From NCBI RefSeq assembly GCF_946190275.1, contig NZ_CAMHZQ010000001.1, positions 231,643 through 295,642 on the forward strand: a stretch of DNA of 64,000 bases, written 5' to 3'. The notes beneath the pieces are model-generated. The model searched no databases and was not told the DNA's origin. It worked only from the letters and a program-made list of their open reading frames with translations. Positions within the stretch are counted from its first letter, which is position 1. Every line of letters starts with the position of its first letter. A program made the position numbers and the translations under genes. Source of the stretch: Streptococcus mitis (GTDB lineage Bacteria > Bacillota > Bacilli > Lactobacillales > Streptococcaceae). Of the stretch, positions 58,282 to 64,000 are shown one piece after another.

Positions 58282-58974
58282 CTACTTAAATTCTTTTTTA
58301 CTGAATACAACAAACGCAAGTACAATCACTGCTATACTTACCAATATAGGATAGCCTACATTCGTAAGGGTAAATTGACTTACTCCAGGGGAAGCTTTCA
58401 AATTTAAAGTCATAAGTAAATAGTCTCTCACACTCTCACCAGAGTTTGGAAGGACATAAACCAATAGGTTATCAAACAGTAAAATATAGAGTATATAAAT
58501 CATACATGATTCATAAACCTTATCAAATATTTGAAAAATTAATAATGAGATACTGATAATAACCAAATAGTATGGTAATTGATGTAAAAATGTCGAAACA
58601 ATCAACACCAAGTCTCCCTCCAAATAGACAAGAGCTGTTAAACCATAAAAAATAGTTACATATAGGAAAGACAAACAAAAGGCTCCCAAAGTTTTATATA
58701 AAAATAACTTCCATCGTTGGTTTTCTTTTGTGAGTAGAATATTAATCGTACGAAAACTATAATCTTCCCCCCAGAAAAATAAATTAGTAGAGATGAAAAG
58801 CAAAGGAATAAAACCACTTACATTTGAAATCAATACTCGAAATTCTGGTTCATCTCCATTCGATGACTTAAAAAATAAGGAGAATAACAAAATCAATAAT
58901 CCTATCAACAAACTAGGAAGTACTCCTCTTTTTTCCCAGTAAAATTTATACATATCTGCTTTAAGAGAATTCAT
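58282..58974 (-). CDS. ABC-2 type permease in the island
   Basis: The 230-residue protein has six predicted membrane helices with start LKADMYKFYWEKRGVLPSLLIG, as in lantibiotic-immunity type (EpiE/MutE) permeases. It follows the ATPase by 23 bases. With it, it should form an exporter protecting the cell from a peptide antibiotic, or export the island's peptide. Confidence 0.85.
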   Translation of the reverse strand: MNSLKADMYKFYWEKRGVLPSLLIGLLILLFSLFFKSSNGDEPEFRVLISNVSGFIPLLFISTNLFFWGEDYSFRTINILLTKENQRWKLFLYKTLGAFCLSFLYVTIFYGLTALVYLEGDLVLIVSTFLHQLPYYLVIISISLLIFQIFDKVYESCMIYILYILLFDNLLVYVLPNSGESVRDYLLMTLNLKASPGVSQFTLTNVGYPILVSIAVIVLAFVVFSKKEFK

Positions 58975-58997
58975 GACTCTCCTCCTTTCTTAAATCA

Positions 58998-59861
58998 TCA
59001 GATAATATTATGCAAATAGTAGTCCTCAAAGCGTTCTTTCTTAATATAAATATCCTGTATCACTAGATTTGACACGACACTATATTCCAAGATAGCCATT
59101 AATTTTTCCTTTTCTAGCACAACCAGATAGTCCTCCTGCTCAAAATGAACAATTCCCTCTTCTTTTAAAAACGTTTTTAGAATCTGATTAGCACTCGTCT
59201 TAAGAAAGAGCTTTTCCGACAAATCATTTGCTAGCTCTTTTGAACTCATCACATTTAGAATTTTCCCCTTTTTCATAATGATATACTTATCTGTTATAAA
59301 CTCCAACTCCGATAGGATATGGCTTGAAATCAAAAAGGTAACTCCCAACTGATCCCTTAAATTCAAAATCATTTTTCTTAAATCTGAAATCCCTTGAGGA
59401 TCTAAACCATTCACTGGTTCATCTAAGATAATAAGCTCTGGATTATCCAAAAGAGCAATTGCTATCGATAGTCTTTGCTTCATTCCAAGGGAATAGTTTT
59501 TTACTTTTCGATCCCATGATGTTTGGGGTAGGCGAACCAATTCCAACATTTTTATGATATCTGTCTTTAAACCAAATCTTGTTTTATAATATTGCAAGTG
59601 TTGACGTCCAGTCAAGTTTGGATAAAGGGCAGGTGATTCGATAATACTGCCAATCTTATGCTGCGAAACACTCTCGATTTCTCCCTTATCAGATTGAATT
59701 AGTCCTAGGAGAATTCTCATTAATGTTGTCTTTCCAGCACCATTCTCTCCGATAAGACCACATATTTCCCCTTGCTCAATATCAAAGGAAATATTATGTA
59801 GAACCTGTTCTTTCCCATATGTTTTATCAATATTTTTAAGACTTAAAATCACACGATTCAT
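58998..59861 (-). CDS. ABC ATPase of antibiotic-protection type in the island
   Basis: The 287-residue protein has Walker A GENGAGKTTLM, signature SLGMKQRLSIAIAL, Walker B LIILDEPVNGLDP and H-loop LISSHILSE, as in BcrA/lantibiotic immunity ATPases. Start 59861 follows CGGAGAG; the longer frame of 25 codons overlaps the upstream gene and has no site. It pairs with the ABC-2 permease behind it. Confidence 0.9.
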   Translation of the reverse strand: MNRVILSLKNIDKTYGKEQVLHNISFDIEQGEICGLIGENGAGKTTLMRILLGLIQSDKGEIESVSQHKIGSIIESPALYPNLTGRQHLQYYKTRFGLKTDIIKMLELVRLPQTSWDRKVKNYSLGMKQRLSIAIALLDNPELIILDEPVNGLDPQGISDLRKMILNLRDQLGVTFLISSHILSELEFITDKYIIMKKGKILNVMSSKELANDLSEKLFLKTSANQILKTFLKEEGIVHFEQEDYLVVLEKEKLMAILEYSVVSNLVIQDIYIKKERFEDYYLHNII

Positions 59862-59892
59862 AGTTTCTCTCCGTTCATTATATCCTTTGCTT

Positions 59893-60114
59893 TCATGAAT
59901 TATCCTCCACCTCTGAAATCCCAAAATTCTTAACATCTGTAATTTCCTCAGGCAGAATTACAATTCGCTCTTCGCCTGCATCTAAAATAGCTAAACGGAA
60001 TGGTTCCTTATTCAACTCTATTTGTACCAACTTTTGCTCCGCCGTGTTATTTCGAAACAGCAAACTGTGGCGAGTTTGTGTAAACGTCTCTAGCGAGATA
60101 CTAAAATCTTCCAT
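59893..60114 (-). CDS. 73-residue acidic protein of unknown function in the island
   Basis: The protein begins MEDFSISLETFTQTRHSLLF, has a central NKEPFRLAILDAGEERIVIL and an acidic end GISEVEDNS. It has no helix for membrane insertion, no double-glycine leader and no cysteine. I chose ATG at 60114 because AGGAG lies six bases upstream; ATG at 60120 is adjacent to the site. Place: directly after the 16-codon gene. It may be a precursor or leader-binding chaperone of a modified peptide; the sequence does not decide. Confidence 0.6.
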   Translation of the reverse strand: MEDFSISLETFTQTRHSLLFRNNTAEQKLVQIELNKEPFRLAILDAGEERIVILPEEITDVKNFGISEVEDNS

Positions 60115-60123
60115 TTCCATCTC

Positions 60124-60174
60124 CTATCCATAAAACCAAAAACTAAGACTTAAGAATACTTCAAATCCAAACAT
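60124..60174 (-). CDS. 16-residue aromatic peptide, candidate signal or precursor
   Basis: MFGFEVFLSLSFWFYG is encoded between the regulator gene and the 73-residue protein gene. TAAGGAGG lies eight bases before the ATG, one of the best ribosome-binding sites in the window. Seven of sixteen residues are aromatic. In-frame stops upstream exclude a longer form. A strong site on so short an open frame with an adjacent peptide-type regulator points to a real peptide, either pheromone-like or a leader peptide controlling the operon. It is missed by gene finders due to length. Confidence 0.55.
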   Translation of the reverse strand: MFGFEVFLSLSFWFYG

Positions 60175-60224
60175 TTTTCTTTCCTCCTTATCTCTTGTTC
60201 TTTATGATTAAAGTATAGCGCTTT

Positions 60225-60258
60225 CAAAAATAAAAAAACATGACAAAAATGTCATGTT
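60225..60258 (-). terminator. Terminator/attenuator between regulator and peptide operon
   Basis: AACATGACA and TGTCATGTT form a perfect 9-bp stem with a four-base loop (60237-60258), followed on the minus strand by TTTTTTTATTTTTG. It overlaps the regulator stop codon. The operon behind it therefore needs its own promoter (TATACT near 60212-60217) or antitermination. The bases TTGAAAGCGCTATACT before it are one mismatch from a cre site. Confidence 0.85.
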
Positions 60259-61180
60259 AGCTCTCCATTTCCTCAAAAGTTTTTATATCTTTTTCTTTTT
60301 CTCCCAATATACGCGCTTCTAATACTGAGTCCCCAAATGCTTGAGCACAAATAATAGCTCTATCGTATAAGCGGATGGCTTTTTCCTTATCCTGTTTATG
60401 AAATAAGGTACACATAGCTTCAAGCATATCAACAATTGGCTTGTTTTGAAAATCCTGCGATAAAATCATCAGCCTGTTCATCGCCTTAACATAAGGCTCA
60501 AAAGTGGAGTAAGATTTTTCCATCCATTGAACAGCTAAAGAATCAAGCACTGTTCTCTTTAACATATAAGCTGTCTCTAAATCTGATGAATTTGTTTCTC
60601 TTATAAGTTTTTTAGAAAGCATCCAAAACAGTTCATGATTATACCCCATCGGTCTTGCTAAACACGAAACAAAGTACAATTTTATAAGAAGCAAATCATT
60701 CACCGAATAGTTTTTCCTTATCTTTACTTGTTCAAAATATTCATCCAGCAAAGCATCGCCAAAACCTGCATCTTCACTTACAAAGACATCAAAACTAGCT
60801 TGTAAGGCACTAACTGCAATCTGCTCATCCTCAGGTAGACTGTCATAATAGTGTTCGTAAACTCTTTCAAACAACTCTTCCTTAACTTGGATTCTATCAT
60901 CATCTCCATAAGTTTGAAACTTAATGAGTTTATCCTTTAATATCAAGTACTCGGAGGGTAAAATCATATGATCCATATCTACTATATGTGAAATTGAACA
61001 GCCTAGTTTGTAAGCTATATACTCTACCTTGGATAAACTCGGGGAAGACTGGCCTGATTCAATCCGTGCTAATTGGCGCACCGTTATCTCAGTTTCATCA
61101 TCACAAAGAGTTTCACGAGTGATATGTTTCATCTCTCGCAACATTCGGATTCTTTTACCTACTTCCTTCTTGATATCCAT
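60257..61180 (-). CDS. Helix-turn-helix regulator with helical sensor domain, controls island
   Basis: The 307-residue protein has an N-terminal helix-turn-helix (VGKRIRMLREMKHITRETLCDDETEITVRQLARIESGQSSP) and a long all-helical C-terminal domain as in TprA/PlcR and Rgg peptide receptors. ATCAGGAG precedes the ATG. It is the first gene of the island; a terminator separates it from the peptide operon on the same strand. I infer that it senses a peptide and controls the operon behind it. Confidence 0.85.
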   Translation of the reverse strand: MDIKKEVGKRIRMLREMKHITRETLCDDETEITVRQLARIESGQSSPSLSKVEYIAYKLGCSISHIVDMDHMILPSEYLILKDKLIKFQTYGDDDRIQVKEELFERVYEHYYDSLPEDEQIAVSALQASFDVFVSEDAGFGDALLDEYFEQVKIRKNYSVNDLLLIKLYFVSCLARPMGYNHELFWMLSKKLIRETNSSDLETAYMLKRTVLDSLAVQWMEKSYSTFEPYVKAMNRLMILSQDFQNKPIVDMLEAMCTLFHKQDKEKAIRLYDRAIICAQAFGDSVLEARILGEKEKDIKTFEEMES

Positions 61181-61318
61181 CTTAAAATCTCCTGATAATT
61201 AGTTACCGAATAATATTATATTTTTTATATTATGCTGTTTTTTATTGAACTAAGCAATTCTTAAAATTTTATATTACAAAACTTAACAAGACTAAACCAT
61301 ATTTCGCACGCTAAATAG

Positions 61319-61393
61319 CAATTGACCTGCTTCTGCTTTACTTTTCTTGTGCTAATGTTTTAAAATCTTTGTCTAAGATGGGTTGGATTTCTA
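61319..61393. repeat. Right 75-bp direct repeat of the island
   Basis: Identical to 55484-55558; here it is the intact end of the DUF4299 gene. Confidence 0.9.
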
Positions 61394-62198
61394 ATTGATT
61401 GGCATCTAGTTGGTGGTAAGATGCTGATGGTAATACCTCTAGAAATTTTGCATAGTCCAAGCGGGCAATGGCTTCATAATCTTCTGGTTTAGAGCCCTCT
61501 CCTGTGATTTGAACCAAGTCAATTTCCCACTGGACTTCCTTATCCAGCAATTGCTCAATATAGGCTGCAGGAACAAATGGTTCTCTCGGTAACACTGTCT
61601 TGACTCCTTGCGCCAGATGGTAAACGCCATGCACTTGCCCTTCTCCATCCTGATAGAAGGAAACTCTTGCAAAGTATGCATCTGTCTCTTGAACCGCACG
61701 CACACGCGCTTCAAACTGAGCTAAGCCGTCTTCCTCTAAAAAGCTTTTCAAATCCTCATGACTAAAGAAAACAGGATTAAAAATTCCTTGGCAAATCGTA
61801 AAACGAGCCGCAGTGTCTGCAATATGAGTTTGAATACTTGCTTGGAAATAAGCTTCAAAGTCAAAACCATCTAGCCCGTCAATCTCAGTTCCTGTGTAAG
61901 CAAGCAGGGCATCTAAAAATGATTTGATAATCTCCCAGTCTGTCTTTGTGAGTAGGTCAGGAAGATCGACACGATAAGCCTTTTGACCATCATCATAACT
62001 AACTTTAAAGAGAAATTGTGATTGCCCCACTATCGCACACTCGATATACTCGAGACGGTTAAGAGGCTGACGGAGATAGACGGCATCATAGCTATGTGAC
62101 TCCAAACCATCTACCAAGGCCAAGATGGACTTGGCAGTCAAAATTTCCTGTTCTCCTAAAATACTCTGTTTATTTGGAATAAAAAATGTTTTCGTCAT
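61338..62198 (-). CDS. DUF4299 protein
   Basis: The 286-residue protein is soluble, starts MTKTFFIPNKQSILGEQEILTAKSILALV and has no membrane part or known catalytic motif. It fits the streptococcal DUF4299 family of unknown function. AAAAGGAG precedes the ATG. The end of the gene is the site where the island is inserted: its last residues are encoded in the 75-bp repeat and its former terminator is now 5.8 kb away. Confidence 0.85.
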   Translation of the reverse strand: MTKTFFIPNKQSILGEQEILTAKSILALVDGLESHSYDAVYLRQPLNRLEYIECAIVGQSQFLFKVSYDDGQKAYRVDLPDLLTKTDWEIIKSFLDALLAYTGTEIDGLDGFDFEAYFQASIQTHIADTAARFTICQGIFNPVFFSHEDLKSFLEEDGLAQFEARVRAVQETDAYFARVSFYQDGEGQVHGVYHLAQGVKTVLPREPFVPAAYIEQLLDKEVQWEIDLVQITGEGSKPEDYEAIARLDYAKFLEVLPSASYHQLDANQLEIQPILDKDFKTLAQEK

Positions 62199-62290
62199 AA
62201 CTGGACTCCTTTTGAAATCGTTTACATATAGTATACCTTATTTTCCTGAAAGATACAGAAACAAACTTTAGATTTTTGAGTAAAAAGCAT

Positions 62291-62316
62291 AGAAAAACAG
62301 CCCCTAAGGACTGTTT
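62291..62316 (-). terminator. Terminator of trhO
   Basis: AAACAG and CTGTTT pair around TCCTTAGGGG, followed by TTTTTC on the minus strand. Confidence 0.88.
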
Positions 62317-62320
62317 GATC

Positions 62321-63307
62321 TTATACAGTAGCTGCTTGATCCAAGCTTTCACCGATAGCGGCTAGGCGCTCGATAACTTCTGCTTGTGTCAATTCATTTT
62401 CTGAGACATAGCGGTTACGTGGGTGAACACGGCATTCGTGTGAGCAGCCACGAAGGTACTTGTCTTCATTTTCTTCTGATGTCAAGATACGACGGTTACA
62501 GAATGGATTTCCACAGTTGACATAACGTTCACATGGTGTTCCATCAAACCAGTCTTTCCCTACGATGGTTGGGTTAACATGGTTAACATCAACGGCGATA
62601 CGCTCGTCAAAGACGTACATTTTCCCATCCCAAAGCTCGCCTTGAACTTCTGGGTCTTTACCGTAAGTTGCGATTCCTCCGTGCAATTGGCCGACATCTT
62701 TGTAGCCTTCACGGACCATCCAGCCTGAGAATTTCTCACAGCGAACCCCACCTGTACAGTAAACCACGACACGCTTGTCCATGAATTTTTCTTTGTTGTC
62801 ACGAACCCACTGTGGCAACTCACGGAAGTTGCGGATATCTGGGCGGATAGCCCCACGGAAATGTCCTAGATCATACTCGTAATCGTTACGTGTGTCAAGG
62901 ACAACTGTATCTTCGTCAAGAAGGGCTTCTTTGAACTCTTTTGGAGATAAGTAAGCACCTGTTGTTTCAAGTGGGTTGATGTCATTATCAAAGTCGTTGT
63001 CTTCCAAACCAAGGTGGACAATCTCTTTCTTGTAGCGAACAAACATCTTCTTGAAGGCTTGTTCATTTTCTTCGTCAATCTTGAACCAGAGATCTTCCAT
63101 GCCTGGGAGGCTGTGAACGTAGTCCATGTATTTTTGAGTTGTTTCGTAATCACCTGAAACTGTTCCGTTAATTCCCTCGTCAGCAACTAGGATACGACCT
63201 TTAAGGCCGATTGATTTACAGAAAGCCAAGTGGTCTGCAGCAAATTGCTCTGCATTTTCAATTGGAGTGTAAAGGTAGTAAAGTAAGACACGAATATCTT
63301 TTGCCAT
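62321..63307 (-). CDS. trhO: tRNA uridine 5-hydroxylase TrhO (rhodanese family)
   Basis: TrhO uses oxygen to hydroxylate U34 in tRNAs. The 328-residue protein has an N-terminal acylphosphatase-like domain, a rhodanese domain with catalytic cysteine in [17 protein letters not shown], and a C-terminal cysteine-rich zinc region ([15 protein letters not shown] and [13 protein letters not shown]). I chose ATG at 63307, where the protein begins [13 protein letters not shown]; the frame upstream adds 15 unlikely residues. Confidence 0.93.
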   Translation of the reverse strand: MAKDIRVLLYYLYTPIENAEQFAADHLAFCKSIGLKGRILVADEGINGTVSGDYETTQKYMDYVHSLPGMEDLWFKIDEENEQAFKKMFVRYKKEIVHLGLEDNDFDNDINPLETTGAYLSPKEFKEALLDEDTVVLDTRNDYEYDLGHFRGAIRPDIRNFRELPQWVRDNKEKFMDKRVVVYCTGGVRCEKFSGWMVREGYKDVGQLHGGIATYGKDPEVQGELWDGKMYVFDERIAVDVNHVNPTIVGKDWFDGTPCERYVNCGNPFCNRRILTSEENEDKYLRGCSHECRVHPRNRYVSENELTQAEVIERLAAIGESLDQAATV

Positions 63308-63438
63308 AAGATTTGTTCTCTTTTCTATTCTTAAATTTTCAGAATTTTTCATCTAACTATACTAGTATACCTGCTTGAGAAAGCGAATGCAATTTATTTG
63401 ACTGGAAATTGTAGAAAGGTGCTTATCCCTGCACTTCA

Positions 63439-63735
63439 TCAGTAACCATAGCGAATAGCAGATAATTCTCTCAATTTTTTGTTCTGCTCGGATTGACTTT
63501 CTGACAAACTTAGCTTGTTATCAATCAATATGCGCGCAAGGTCAACATTCATTTGACTCAATATAAATGGGGTAGAGATCCCATCGTCCTCTAATCGCCT
63601 TTTATAACTTACTAACAGATTTTTCAAAGGAGTCAGTTGAGGCGTATCCTTTATATCTTCCAATAGATGATCTATGATAATCATGGCTTCACAACGCCTT
63701 TCACTTCCTCCTGCAAACCATTTTAATGATGTCAT
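63439..63735 (-). CDS. Enterocin A-type bacteriocin immunity protein
   Basis: The 98-residue protein is a soluble four-helix type with LKNLLVSYKRRLEDDGISTPFILSQMNVDLARILIDN, fitting the class IIa bacteriocin immunity family. AAGGAGGAAA lies before the ATG. No bacteriocin gene is beside it, but a CPBP gene, also common in immunity loci, lies just upstream in the same direction. Confidence 0.82.
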   Translation of the reverse strand: MTSLKWFAGGSERRCEAMIIIDHLLEDIKDTPQLTPLKNLLVSYKRRLEDDGISTPFILSQMNVDLARILIDNKLSLSESQSEQNKKLRELSAIRYGY

Positions 63736-63791
63736 TCTTATTTTCCTCCTTAAATTGAAAAGCTATCATTCCTAACTCTCGTACCAATATT

Positions 63792-63998
63792 TCACCCAAA
63801 TACCCTATGTAAAAAAGTCATCAAAAATGGTAATGTCGCGAAAATATTATTAATCACATGCACCGCATAGGAAGGATAAATGCTCTTGGTATAGCGGGTC
63901 AAACTAGCAAAGATGATGCCAGATGTTGCAAAGACGAAGATATCTAACAAACTAGGCAGGCTTGAAAAATGAGGAAGAGCAAATAAAATTGACGGAAG
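63792..63998 (-). CDS. CPBP family intramembrane protease, C-terminal part, cut by window edge
   Basis: The last 68 codons are present, ending at 63792. The sequence has ILFALPHFSS and PSYAVHVINNIFAT, which are the second and third CPBP motifs with their histidines. The EE-x3-R motif would lie beyond the window. It is probably co-transcribed with the immunity gene 57 bases behind it. Confidence 0.8.
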   Translation of the reverse strand, partial: LPSILFALPHFSSLPSLLDIFVFATSGIIFASLTRYTKSIYPSYAVHVINNIFATLPFLMTFLHRVFG

Positions 63999-64000
63999 AA

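Larger units (their letters stand above)
55484..61393. mobile_element. 5.8-kb peptide-export island flanked by 75-bp direct repeats
   Basis: 55484-55558 and 61319-61393 are identical over 75 bases. The repeat is the 3' end of the DUF4299 gene plus some downstream bases. The unit length is 5,835 bases. It holds six protein genes and one 16-codon gene, all on the minus strand, and no integrase or transposase. The genes look more AT-rich than their neighbours by eye. This indicates insertion of a unit at the end of the DUF4299 gene with duplication of the gene end. Confidence 0.85.

Overview
The window is about 64 kb of a low-GC Firmicute chromosome and reads as a Streptococcus of the mitis group, very close to S. 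pneumoniae. The reasons are the gene neighbourhoods (ribDEAH next to mutL; tsaB-rimI-tsaD; rpoY-rnjA; abpA-argG-argH; sdaAB-sdaAA; a MET-box in front of metQ), BOX-type dispersed repeats, an Rgg/SHP peptide-signalling pair and strong AAGGAGG ribosome-binding sites. One thing argues against ordinary S. pneumoniae: mnmA is followed directly by argH, with no pspA-like choline-binding surface protein gene in the place where I remember it. S. mitis, S. pseudopneumoniae or an atypical pneumococcus would all fit. I could not run any database search.

Layout. 1-2.5 kb: riboflavin genes (ribD end, ribE, ribBA, ribH). 2.8-4.7 kb: mutL. 5-8.7 kb: LytTR/DUF3021 pair, an Nramp-like transporter, nrdI and a small membrane protein. 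8.8-12.3 kb: two-component system of the YesN/YesM type with a YesL-like DUF624 protein. 12.5-19.2 kb: an ECF-type membrane protein, the methionine uptake cluster metQ-M20 peptidase-metN-metI, an amino-acid binding lipoprotein, and azlCD. 19.4-22.5 kb: an MFS exporter, a CPBP-type membrane protease and an Rgg regulator convergent with its short hydrophobic peptide. 22.6-24.7 kb: tRNA t6A genes. 24.7-25.5 kb: a small two-peptide bacteriocin cassette between 17-bp direct repeats. 26-32.2 kb: rpoY-rnjA, mnmG, two NUDIX hydrolases, mnmA. 32.3-35.8 kb: arginine synthesis and uptake. 36-42 kb: a lactococcin-972-type ABC transporter with unannotated small membrane peptides, a second Rgg regulator inside a decayed duplication, and a TPR-type regulator. 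42-49.4 kb: LysM cell-wall protein, serine dehydratase, HAD phosphatase, CapD-like sugar dehydratase, glycosyltransferase, MFS. 49.6-52.3 kb: a 904-residue protein with eleven 41-residue repeats and a DUF2971-like end. 52.5-55.4 kb: PadR/DUF1700/DUF4097 operon and a membrane protein. 55.5-61.4 kb: a peptide-export island. 61.3-64 kb: DUF4299, trhO, a bacteriocin immunity protein and a partial CPBP protein.

The most interesting part is the 5.8-kb island at 55.5-61.4 kb. It is bounded by a perfect 75-bp direct repeat that copies the 3' end of the DUF4299 gene, and it contains no integrase. It carries a helix-turn-helix regulator with a long helical C-terminal domain, a strong terminator, an unannotated 16-residue aromatic peptide gene with a near-perfect ribosome-binding site, a 73-residue acidic protein, an ABC pair of the antibiotic-protection type, a DUF4097-like surface protein and an exporter with an N-terminal C39 peptidase. 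I read it as a self-contained secreted-peptide system (signal, bacteriocin or modified peptide) that I do not recognise.

Several other peptide systems (Rgg/SHP, two-peptide bacteriocin, lactococcin-972-type transporter, orphan immunity proteins) make the whole window rich in cell-cell communication and competition functions.
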